Of a stretch of DNA of 64,000 bases, positions 7,552 through 16,300 are shown in pieces. Positions within the stretch are counted from its first letter, which is position 1, and the number at the start of each line of letters is the position of its first letter. Position numbers and translations under genes: made by a program. Origin of the DNA: Mucilaginibacter sp. OK268 (GTDB taxonomy: Bacteria; Bacteroidota; Bacteroidia; Sphingobacteriales; Sphingobacteriaceae); the NCBI RefSeq assembly GCF_900103125.1, contig NZ_FNJV01000008.1, positions 248,001 through 312,000 of the forward strand. Reading direction: 5' to 3'. The notes under the pieces are model-generated. The model was given only the letters and a program-made list of their open reading frames with translations. It was not told the origin of the DNA and made no database searches.

Positions 7552-7767
7552 ATGTCAGAAAAACAAGAAAACAAAGGAACTTACAGTTTCCGCCTGAATC
7601 TGGACGAATTAACTCCGGAAGAATTGTATGCTAAATTAAAAAAATTAGAAAATGATGCGCTGAAAGAAGCCGGCGAATCAATTTCTGGTGGCGCTACTAC
7701 CGAAAAATCAAGCGTTATCCATGGTTCAGTAAGCGGAACTTTCAGCAGAGGTGCTGATTGCATGTAG
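7552..7767 (+). CDS. RiPP precursor family, member 6 (71 aa)
   Basis: Leader MSEKQENKGTYSFR with the LNLD box, ending ESISGG. The core begins ATTEKSSVIHGSVSG and ends TFSRGADCM. Closely matches member 5 in leader, 5' region and terminator, but the first third of the core differs, which suggests selection for core diversity. The Cys near the C-terminus is a possible thioether acceptor or disulfide partner. Confidence 0.9.
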   Translation: MSEKQENKGTYSFRLNLDELTPEELYAKLKKLENDALKEAGESISGGATTEKSSVIHGSVSGTFSRGADCM

Positions 7768-7784
7768 TTTCTTGCTTTATCCGT

Positions 7785-7836
7785 AAATGGCCGGTATGGT
7801 TTATGATTGATAAACCATACCGGCCGTTTTGTTTTT
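7785..7836 (+). terminator. Strong intrinsic terminator, cassette 6
   Basis: GGCCGGTATGGTTTAT pairs perfectly with its complement around GATTG, with flanking A/T pairs and a TTTTGTTTTT tail. Confidence 0.92.
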
Positions 7837-7948
7837 AAGCATATGGCCTACTTACCCCCCTGGTTCTGTATATTATATTTTAACCATGATCATATCTGTT
7901 TAAATACATATTAACCGGTCATAAATCATACACCCCGTTGAATTATGT

Positions 7949-8015
7949 ATTCGTCTTATAGTAGGCTCAGTTAGTCGAAAAAGTTTGGGTTTCCATTAAC
8001 ACCCCATTAGTTTTA
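7949..8015 (+). promoter_or_regulatory. LytTR-type tandem box and promoter of the modification operon
   Basis: ATTCGTC (7949) and GTTAGTC (7970) are 21 bp apart, followed by GAAAAAGTTTGGG and the -7 box TAGTTTTA (8008), 38 bp after the second box start. It lies ahead of the 58-aa ORF and the maturase genes, so precursors and enzymes would be induced together. Confidence 0.8.
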
Positions 8016-8040
8016 ATAAAAAAACCAAATCATAGAAATT

Positions 8041-8217
8041 ATGTCAGGAGAAATTAAAGCATTAATCGGGGGGCTACATAATTTGCAACTAAAGAATTAT
8101 GGTTTACCCATTGCCGAACCGCGCGAAAGAGTAAAAAGAACGCACAACGGTAAAGTAGAAAAGTCGGCACGGCTATTTCTGAAGAGGTTCCCCGGCATTG
8201 ATGCCACAGGCCTTTAA
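8041..8217 (+). CDS. Unrecognised 58-aa basic peptide at head of modification operon
   Basis: Starts MSGEIKALIGGLHNLQLKNY and ends FPGIDATGL. It occupies the position of a precursor: the same promoter, a similar 5' region and an MS start. The protein, however, is unrelated to members 1-6. It is strongly basic (several Lys and Arg), has a GG at residues 10-11, no LNLD box, no F-[S/T]-R and no Cys. No terminator separates it from the radical SAM gene 91 nt downstream. It could be a diverged precursor, a small recognition or chaperone peptide, or a translated leader for the operon. Coding status is supported mainly by position. Confidence 0.5.
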   Translation: MSGEIKALIGGLHNLQLKNYGLPIAEPRERVKRTHNGKVEKSARLFLKRFPGIDATGL

Positions 8218-8308
8218 AAACAGCCCGGCGCACAAAATAACGGTTAACAGTAAATACCAATAAACTAATTAACAAGCGGCTATAACAACTCAGTTTATTC
8301 AAAAAATT

Positions 8309-9619
8309 ATGCAAACCCAGATAGCAGAAAAACCCGAAACCTTAGAGGTAGTGCATCACCACTCACCAAACCCATCAAACCCAACAAGCAAGGTTGATTT
8401 TTTGGTTCTGAAAATAGCCAGCAGATGTAACCTCAACTGCACCTACTGTTACATGTATAATTTGGGCGATAAAACTTATTTACAACAACCAAAGTTCATG
8501 AGCGAAGCGGTAATTGATACTATGCTTACCCGGGTTATTGAACACTGCGAAAAGCATCATTTAACCGCTTTTGCTTTTGGTTTTCACGGTGGCGAACCGT
8601 TGCTGGCCGGCAAAGCCTTCTTTATAAACTTTGTTAATAAAACAAATGCCCTGTTTGAGAAACATGGCATTACCGCCAATTACTTTATACAAACCAACGG
8701 TGTTTTACTTACCCGCAGCATAGGCAAATTATTTAATGAACTGAAGATACAGATAGGCGTTAGTTTGGATGGCACCGAAGAGATCAATGATGCTTTCCGG
8801 GTTGACCATAAAGGCAAAGGCACCTATCAACGGGTTGTAGCCGGTATCAATAAATTGGAGGACAATAAGCACCCGGTAACTGGCAAGATCAGGGTGGGTT
8901 TGCTTAACGTTATGAACCTTAACTGCGATCCGGTGGCGTTATACTATCATTATTCCAACGTAGTTAATGTGGAATCATTTGACCTCTTATTCCCTTTAGC
9001 CAACTACCAGGTGGCGCCTTACGTGCCTGCTAAAGGGCCCTTTTCCAAATCACTTACACCCTATGCCGATTGGATGCTGATCATGTTCCATCTTTGGTTT
9101 AATGATAAATCACAGGCAAGGCCTCACATCAGGCTGTTTGATATGCTTATCAAACAGGTTTTGGGCGCATCGGCATCTTTAGATTCCATTGGTAATAAGG
9201 ATAACGGCCTCCTGGTAATAGAAACAGATGGTGGTATTGAGCCATCAGATGTACTTAAAAGCTGCGGAAATGGCATCACCAAACAAAACCTGAATATTAA
9301 AACCAACGCTTTGGATGATGCCCTGGATAAAGAATTGGTGGCCACTTATGTGCACAATGGCCAGTACCTGAGCGAAACCTGCAAAAGGTGCCCTATTGTT
9401 GAAATGTGCGGGGGCGGTTATATGCCGCATCGCTACAGCAAAGTAAACGGCTTCGACAATCCATCTATCTACTGCAAAGACCTGGTCAAACTGATCTCAG
9501 AGATCCAGTCGACGGTAGTAGACAACCTCCCGAGAGAGATCCTGGATCTGTATCCGCTTGGAAAGCTAAACTATACCGAAATCATCAACGAAATATACGC
9601 TCAAAGCTATGCAAGCTAA
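8309..9619 (+). CDS. FxsB/GrrM-like radical SAM/SPASM peptide maturase
   Basis: 436 aa, with a roughly 28-residue N-terminal extension compared with its paralogues. CNLNCTYCYMYNLGD gives the CxxxCxxC cluster site; GFHGGEPLL and GVSLDG follow. The SPASM region has CGNG, CKRCPIVEMCGGGYMPHRYS, then GFDNPSIYC. Related enzymes bind the precursor leader and crosslink aromatic side chains in the core; here the invariant Phe of F-[S/T]-R is the obvious aromatic target. It overlaps the next radical SAM gene by 11 nt, which indicates coupled translation. Only one of the two may be needed for a given reaction. Confidence 0.93.
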   Translation: MQTQIAEKPETLEVVHHHSPNPSNPTSKVDFLVLKIASRCNLNCTYCYMYNLGDKTYLQQPKFMSEAVIDTMLTRVIEHCEKHHLTAFAFGFHGGEPLLAGKAFFINFVNKTNALFEKHGITANYFIQTNGVLLTRSIGKLFNELKIQIGVSLDGTEEINDAFRVDHKGKGTYQRVVAGINKLEDNKHPVTGKIRVGLLNVMNLNCDPVALYYHYSNVVNVESFDLLFPLANYQVAPYVPAKGPFSKSLTPYADWMLIMFHLWFNDKSQARPHIRLFDMLIKQVLGASASLDSIGNKDNGLLVIETDGGIEPSDVLKSCGNGITKQNLNIKTNALDDALDKELVATYVHNGQYLSETCKRCPIVEMCGGGYMPHRYSKVNGFDNPSIYCKDLVKLISEIQSTVVDNLPREILDLYPLGKLNYTEIINEIYAQSYAS

Positions 9620-10841
9620 ATCATTTTCTTTTGTTGTTAAAATAGCCAGCAGATGTAACCTCAACTGTACGTATTGCTATATGTACAATATGGGTGACGA
9701 CAGCTATTTAATGCAGCCTAAAAAAATGAGCGACCTTACCATCCAAAAGCTTGCCCAGCGGATCGACTCATTTTCAAAAAAGCACGAAATGCAGGCCATT
9801 TCGATCATTTTACATGGTGGCGAACCCTTACTGGCCGGCAAAGCTTTTTTTCGCCGTTTCCTGGATATTTTCCGGGAAAACATTGCCGATCATGTAAAGA
9901 TCGTTTACGTGGTGCAAACCAATGCCCTGCTCATTGATGAGGAATGGATGCAGCTGTTTGAAGAGCTGGATATTAAGCTGGGCATTAGTTTAGATGGTGA
10001 TAAAGAAACTAACGACAGGTACCGGATTGACCATAAAGGCAAAGGATCGTATGACCGGGTGATCGAAAAATATCAACTGGCCCGCGACTCGCAGTTTAGC
10101 CAAAAGGCACCGGCTGTATTAACGGTGATCAATGTAGATGCCGATCCGCAGGAACTATATCATCATCACAAGTCCATCGGCATCGAGTCGTTTGATATAT
10201 TGCTGCCCGACTCTAACTGGGATAAACTCCCCCCGGCACCTTCGCCAGGCACCCGGTTTTATGGGTCGCCTACCGCTTACGGCGATTGGCTTATTGCCTT
10301 GTTTGATGAATGGTATAATGACTCTAATCAAAATAAAAGACCAAGGATCAGGAAATTCAGCCAGATAGTTCAGATGGTGCTGGGTCATAAAGTTTCGGCG
10401 GATGACCTGGGCGACGGCGATAACCAGCTAATAGTGATTGAAACGGACGGCTCATACGAAGCCGGCGATTCGTTAAAAATTTGCGGGCCATCCTTTACCA
10501 AAGCCGATACTAATGTGCATAACCACGAAATTGACGAGGGCCTGAATACCGATCTGGCCAGCCTTTACTTCAAAAGCCATAACAGCTTATGCAGGGAGTG
10601 CTCATCATGCAAAATACGGAACATTTGCGGCGCCGGCTATTTACCGCACAGGTACAGCACCGAAAATTCATTTAATAATACTTCGGTTTATTGTATGGAT
10701 CTGACCAGGTTGATCACACATATTCAAAACCGGATAGTGGATAGCCTGTCTGTTGATATGGAGGAAGATATCCAGATTAAAAAATTTGATTACCTGGAAA
10801 TTTTTAATGACAGGCAACCCAAGGATTTAGTAACAAATTAG
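9609..10841 (+). CDS. Second FxsB/GrrM-like radical SAM/SPASM peptide maturase
   Basis: 410 aa, starting inside the end of the preceding maturase gene. The cluster motif CNLNCTYCYMYNMGD is near residue 16. ILHGGEPLL and GISLDGD follow. C-terminal cysteines: CGPS, CRECSSCKIRNICGAGYLPHRYS, then FNNTSVYC. CGAG replaces the CGGG of the other two copies. The strong similarity to the upstream gene points to duplication and division of labour, for example two positions or two precursor classes. The alternative is a heterodimer; sequence alone does not decide. Confidence 0.92.
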   Translation: MQAKSFSFVVKIASRCNLNCTYCYMYNMGDDSYLMQPKKMSDLTIQKLAQRIDSFSKKHEMQAISIILHGGEPLLAGKAFFRRFLDIFRENIADHVKIVYVVQTNALLIDEEWMQLFEELDIKLGISLDGDKETNDRYRIDHKGKGSYDRVIEKYQLARDSQFSQKAPAVLTVINVDADPQELYHHHKSIGIESFDILLPDSNWDKLPPAPSPGTRFYGSPTAYGDWLIALFDEWYNDSNQNKRPRIRKFSQIVQMVLGHKVSADDLGDGDNQLIVIETDGSYEAGDSLKICGPSFTKADTNVHNHEIDEGLNTDLASLYFKSHNSLCRECSSCKIRNICGAGYLPHRYSTENSFNNTSVYCMDLTRLITHIQNRIVDSLSVDMEEDIQIKKFDYLEIFNDRQPKDLVTN

Positions 10842-10866
10842 TATTTGACCTATAAATATTGAAATC

Positions 10867-11733
10867 ATGATCATACAAGATGGCATCAAAATTTATCCGC
10901 ATGCAGACTGGGAGTCTACAATTTTGCTTAGCGATGGAACAATGATCGCAAAGGGTACGGCGTCAAACGGGATACCTTACCGGGATAATGCATTTAAACC
11001 CGTAAAACCCTGGAGAGATGCTAACGAAGAAGAACGGGAATTACTGCTTGCGCAGGATGGGGATGAGGAGCCGGATCTGAATAGCATCATCAATATTATT
11101 AAACTGCCCGATTATGTAATTGAAGAGCTGAAAGAGTTTAAGCTTCAAAACATCAACAGCAAATTTAAATTCAACCATTACAGGGATCTGTATGGTGCAA
11201 AATTAAATCAAAGCATCGGCCACATTAATCAATATCTTAAAACATTACTGGTTGAGAACCAGCCTGTGCCCCCTGCGTCATTTACATTCAATCAGCCAAA
11301 CCTGGAAACGGTGACCGTATACCTCAAGTTTAACTCCCTGGGTGGCCTGCATATCGATAATTTCGACGGGTTTAGCCTCGGGGAGACCGAACAAGCCGGG
11401 CGAAGATTATGTATAAACCTGGGTGTCGAGGTAAGGCACTTATTATATGTCAATCAGCCTGTCAACGCCATGATTGAATGGATGAAAACCAAAAAAACAG
11501 TTGTAAAGGAGTATTCGCAATGGCATCTGTATAAGGACTTTATGACGTATTTTAGCGAGTATCCGGTTGTAAAAATTCCTATACAGCCCTATGAAGCTTA
11601 TATTGCCCCAACCGAAAACATGATACATGAAGGCTGTACCGAGGGTACCACCCATTACGACGTGAGCTTGTCATACCGGGGCGCGTTTAAAAATACCTGC
11701 CCTAAACCCGTACTGAACAGCCAGCTCTATTAA
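10867..11733 (+). CDS. Probable Fe(II)/2-oxoglutarate-dependent oxygenase
   Basis: 288 aa. The second half shows the pattern of a double-stranded beta-helix oxygenase: LHIDNF gives HxD (His about 162, Asp about 164), MIHEG gives the distal His (about 254) and SYRG offers an Arg (about 271) for 2-oxoglutarate. PTENMIHEGCTEG resembles the segment around the distal His in small-molecule and peptide hydroxylases. The N-terminal 120 residues are unassigned and may bind the peptide. Its position between maturase genes suggests hydroxylation of a core residue. Overall similarity to any named enzyme was not established. Confidence 0.62.
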   Translation: MIIQDGIKIYPHADWESTILLSDGTMIAKGTASNGIPYRDNAFKPVKPWRDANEEERELLLAQDGDEEPDLNSIINIIKLPDYVIEELKEFKLQNINSKFKFNHYRDLYGAKLNQSIGHINQYLKTLLVENQPVPPASFTFNQPNLETVTVYLKFNSLGGLHIDNFDGFSLGETEQAGRRLCINLGVEVRHLLYVNQPVNAMIEWMKTKKTVVKEYSQWHLYKDFMTYFSEYPVVKIPIQPYEAYIAPTENMIHEGCTEGTTHYDVSLSYRGAFKNTCPKPVLNSQLY

Positions 11734-11746
11734 TTTTATATAACCC

Positions 11747-12883
11747 ATGAAACAATTAGCGGTAGTACATCCTGAATTTGAAGTTGACAACCCGGCCAGT
11801 AAATTTGCCGTGAACTTTTTTGGAGAGCGCGTAAATTTTGTTTTGGATGATAGCTTTCCGGAAAAAGAGAATATTGTACTGGGCGACCATGAAGTGCTGG
11901 TCAGGAAAAAAGGCTTTTCACTCAACTACCGCGACCTGAATTTTATTATGAAAGCCTCGCGGTACTTTATCAGCGATAATTGTACAACGGCTTATTTGCC
12001 CATTGGGTCGGAGTTTGTTGGCGAAGTGGAACAAACCGGCAAACTGGTTACCGGCCTGCAAAAAGGCGACCGCGTAATACCAAACTGGAACTATGAAGAA
12101 ATACGCCTCAGAAAACGCAAAATGGGCTTAATAGCAGGAGTGGCCAGTAATTCTACATCAAGGGAAAAAGAAGTACTTCATTTCCGGAAGCTTTATAAGA
12201 TCCCCGACACTTTTCCACTGGAAGTTGCCGCAGGGTTTTCTATCGGTGCGCAAACCGGCATGAGCATGCTGCGCAAAGCTAAGCTTAACAGCAAATCAAC
12301 GCTGCTAATTACTGGTGGCTCGTCCAACACTTCGCTGTTTGTGTTAAAGATGCTTCCCAGCTTTAAATATAAACATGTATATGTGTTAACCTCTTCCGCA
12401 GAAAAGGCGCAGCAGCTGGAAAAACTAAATATTAAAAACGCCACTATACTGATCAATACCAAATCAAAGGACGAAGAAATCGATCAATCCATAGTAAACA
12501 TCCTGCATAATAACATTGACGCCATCATTGATCCGTTTTGTAATATATACCTTAAAAAACTATACTACCTGCTTAAGTTTAACGGCAGGTATGTTACCTG
12601 CGGAATTGAGAATAACACCTTATACAACACGCCCGGTATAGATACCGAGACCATGCAATTACCCGAGAACCTGCTTGTTCACTTTATCATGAACAACATC
12701 AGCTTTACTGGTAACTGCCTGGGCACTACCAAAGATCTGGGCAAAGCGGTTGATCTTTATCTTGATGATAAGCTGAGTTTAAGCAATTACCACAGCCTGT
12801 CTTATAAAAATGCCTGCGAATTTTTAGAAACGTCATTTAACGATGCCAACAGGCTGGGTAAAGTGGTATGCATGTACGAGTAG
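11747..12883 (+). CDS. MDR-family (zinc-independent) NAD(P)H dehydrogenase, possible LanJ-type reductase
   Basis: 378 aa. The N-terminal GroES-like fold has GFSLNYRDLNF, the NYRD signature of zinc-free quinone-oxidoreductase-type MDR enzymes, then IGSEFVGEV and GDRV. The cofactor domain has LLITGGSSNTSLFVLKML in place of a standard GxGxxG. MDR proteins encoded beside lanthipeptide dehydratases (LanJA, such as LtnJ) reduce dehydroalanine to D-alanine. Because most cores here have several Ser and no Cys, reduction of dehydrated Ser is a sensible role, but LtnJ is a zinc-type member and this one is not, so the assignment is inference. Confidence 0.75.
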   Translation: MKQLAVVHPEFEVDNPASKFAVNFFGERVNFVLDDSFPEKENIVLGDHEVLVRKKGFSLNYRDLNFIMKASRYFISDNCTTAYLPIGSEFVGEVEQTGKLVTGLQKGDRVIPNWNYEEIRLRKRKMGLIAGVASNSTSREKEVLHFRKLYKIPDTFPLEVAAGFSIGAQTGMSMLRKAKLNSKSTLLITGGSSNTSLFVLKMLPSFKYKHVYVLTSSAEKAQQLEKLNIKNATILINTKSKDEEIDQSIVNILHNNIDAIIDPFCNIYLKKLYYLLKFNGRYVTCGIENNTLYNTPGIDTETMQLPENLLVHFIMNNISFTGNCLGTTKDLGKAVDLYLDDKLSLSNYHSLSYKNACEFLETSFNDANRLGKVVCMYE

Positions 12884-12913
12884 CACAAGTAGTAAAAAAT
12901 TAATTTATTGATC

Positions 12914-13354
12914 ATGAGCTTTAAAGTTTTTCACAGCTCCCCGGTTCAGGGTCTGTCGGTTATTGAACCACGATTTTCGTTAACGCATAAAAGACTATGG
13001 GTTTACGCAACTAAATCGCCTATTATGTCGGCCCCTTTCTTGAGTAACCTCGGTGGCGATTTAACCTGCTACGTTGGTAAAGAGATCGTGGAAAACAGGT
13101 CCTTTATCCTGGAGCGTAATCCCGGGCTTTTTGATCAGCGGTACCTGAACAAAAAGGGGTCAATATATATGCTGCCTGGCGATACTTTTATTGAAAACCA
13201 AACCTCATGGAAAGAAGAGCTGGTGAGCGAAGTTGCCGTGCCCGTTTTAGACGAATTTAAGATCGACAATGTGAAGGATTTTCTTTTTTGGTTAAAAGAA
13301 TTGAACCTGTTAGACATCTACCTGATACCCGAAGACGGTTTGTTATATGGATAG
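12914..13354 (+). CDS. Unknown 146-aa protein in RiPP modification operon
   Basis: ATG 12914 is preferred over an in-frame TTG at 12908. The start MSFKVFHSSPVQGLSVIEPR, followed by WVYATKSPIMSAPFL, has the layout hxHxS...L..IxPR...VYAT...A..FL seen in some uncharacterised small proteins reminiscent of ADP-ribosyltransferase-like folds; this is a visual impression only. No signal peptide or membrane segment. It overlaps the LanB gene by 8 nt, so it is co-translated and probably functionally tied to dehydration. No function is assigned. Confidence 0.8.
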   Translation: MSFKVFHSSPVQGLSVIEPRFSLTHKRLWVYATKSPIMSAPFLSNLGGDLTCYVGKEIVENRSFILERNPGLFDQRYLNKKGSIYMLPGDTFIENQTSWKEELVSEVAVPVLDEFKIDNVKDFLFWLKELNLLDIYLIPEDGLLYG

Positions 13355-16300
13355 TCCTGATTTTGCTTATCAATGTGATTTTTTCTCCTTAAGGCTCCCC
13401 ATTTTTAGTTTACAAAAAATGGATGAGTTTCACATTGCCGAAGCAAATGGCCAGGAAGAAATTTTTCTCACAAATCTACTCCAAACTGATAATTTCCGGG
13501 ATGGCATTTTACTGGCCTCGCCAACTGTTTACCACGAGCTCCTGAAACTGCAAAGCGGGGAGCTAAATCCTAAAAAAAAAGAGAAATTATTAAAAACCCT
13601 CTATAAATATTTTGTCAGGTGCTGTATCCGTCCGCTGCCTTTCGGGCTTTTTGCAGGGTATGCGGCTGGTAGCATTACCCCTGAGGCAACAAGCTCGGCT
13701 ATCGATCCGGAGCAAAACTTAAGGCAGCTACGATTAGCAGGTACGCCAGTTAAAATACTGATCAAACTGGTTGCAGATTTCCTGATCGGCAATGGATATC
13801 AAGAAAAAGCGGAGGCCAAAAAGCCACAAAATCATTTAATATTTAATTACTATCCGCTTCAGGGTTTTGAGGCGGATGTTAAGGATGAATATACCTTTGG
13901 CTATTTGCAAAAGCAATTATTCGCCATATTCCTAAAATCAAAGGAGCCTTTTACTGAACTGATCGGTCTCATCAGCCGGTACCCTGATAGCGAGCAACTG
14001 ATTTCATTTATTAAAAACATCCATCACCAGCTACAATCGGATAAGCCTTTGATCCGCATACATGAGCACCTATCCGCTCTGTTCAGTCCCTATCATCCGG
14101 ATGTTGCTTCGGCAGAATACCTCCAGGCCGATCTGTTTATAAAGGGTGCTGATAATTTAAATATTACCGATAAGGCAACCAGCACACTGCTAACCGAAAT
14201 TGAGGAACTCAACGCCTTGGGGCCGGCTTTTATAAATGATGATCTGCTCAATTTCATGACAGAATTTACAGCCCATTACGGTGATGCTCAAATACCCCTG
14301 CTAACAGCGCTCGACCAGCAAAGTGGTATTATTTATCCCTCCTCCAATTCAGAAGACTGCATATTTAACGGTAATATTTCCGCTTTAAATACACTGGAAC
14401 AAACAGCCGATAGAACTGATGTTTTAAAAACCCTAAAACTCAAAAAGCTGGCAGAGGCTGTTGCCAATAAACAAAAAGAGGTTGAAATTACCGTTGATGA
14501 CATTAGCAATTTTAAAAGCCACGAATCGGCAGCAGTTAAAAACTTTTATTTGCAGGGTAACCTCATTGCATCCTCGTCAGATCAGCTCGACCAGGGAGCA
14601 TTTCATTTTTTTATCAAAAAACAATCGGCGCCATCGGCATTGGCATTGGTCAATAAATCGGGCTATGGTTTGCCCGGTCTGCGCGATCAGCTATCCAATT
14701 TTATCAGCCGGGAGGATGCATTAAACGCTGATGTTATCCTGGCCGAAATAGTTTTTATCCCTAACGATGTTATCGACAATGCTATTTACCGGCCAATACT
14801 GCGGCGGTTTACTATTGATATTCAATCCGGGGCCTTTAGCCAGTCTGAAGAAAATATACATTTAACCGATCTGCTCATCTCGGTTAAAAACCAGGAGATC
14901 ATTTTACATTCAAAAAAATTAAACAAGAGGATCATCCCGGTATTAACCTGTAATCACAATTTTTATAAAGGTCCGGCAGTATACCGTTTTCTGAGCGAGC
15001 TTCAATATCAAAACCCTAAACAGGTATTTACATGGCATTGGGGCCATCTGTTAAACCAGCCCTTCCTTCCCCGCATTACCTACAAACACCTGATACTTTC
15101 CAAAGCGCAATGGCACATCACGCTACAGGATGTCAGCTCTGTTGTGGAACAATTTGCCGACCCTGTTGACGCGTTGAAAGAGTTACAGCACCAGTTTAAA
15201 TTTCCACAGCTATTCACCATCGCCAATGACGATAAAGAAATGCTGATCGATATCCGCTCAGCATTATCCTGCACCGTTTTCCTGGAGGCGGTAAACGCAA
15301 ATGGTATTACCATTACTGAATTTATAGGTAACCCGGCATCAACCTTATTTAAAAACCAGGGCGATAGCTTTCATCATGAAATGATCATCCCGGTTTTGGA
15401 TAAGCGAAAACCAGAAGCCCCTCAAACCATACCAGATAACAAGGTAACAACTCAGCGGTATCCGGAACTTGATGAACACCTCCCGGAGCAAAAAGAATGG
15501 ATATATTATAAGATTTATGGCCGGCCTGTTGTACTTCAGCAATCCCTGGAAACCCTCTATCCTTTATTAAACCTCATGACCGATGAAGGCATCATTTCGC
15601 AGTGGTTCTTTATCAGGTATAACGATCCTTATAATCACTTGCGCTTAAGAATAAAAATGGCTTCGTACGCGATGGCCAAATATGCCAATGTTATTGCTGA
15701 ATTGAAAAACTCGCTAAAAGGCCAAATGGAAAACCACCAGATCTGGGCCATGGACGCGGACACCTACACTCCGGAGGTTGACCGATATGGTGTAAGAACG
15801 ATGGAGTATTGTGAGCAATTGTTTTATCACGACAGTTGCGCCAGCATGCAGTTGTTTAAAAGCGGCATTACGTTACCGGATAACTGGCTTATCGGCATAC
15901 TTAACGTGGAAACCTTGTTGAATGATTTTGAATTGGATATTGCCGGCAGGATTGAGTTGCTGTATCAAATGGAGACCGATTTTTTTAAACGTACGGGTGG
16001 TTCAAAACAACTCCAGGTATCATTTGATACATTATACCGGGCTCATAAACAAAGTATTGAAACGATGATCAAGGGTAGAAACGAGGCGTATTGGGGATTT
16101 AAAGAAATACTTAAAACCCGGTCCGAACAAAACAAGCTTACACTTTCGGCCCTGGCACAAACCTGTAAAGAATACCCTGGCGAGTGTAAAACCCCATTGC
16201 AAATAATCAATAGCATTATTCATATGGCGCTCAACCGTTTCTTTTTAACCCAACAAAACAGAAATGAATTATTGATATATGCCCTGTTACGCAGATATTA

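Noticed and set aside
3732..8015. Regularly spaced repeats considered as a CRISPR array
   Set aside because: The repeated units are promoter boxes and coding leaders 300-450 bp apart with terminators between; no short repeats with spacers and no cas genes.
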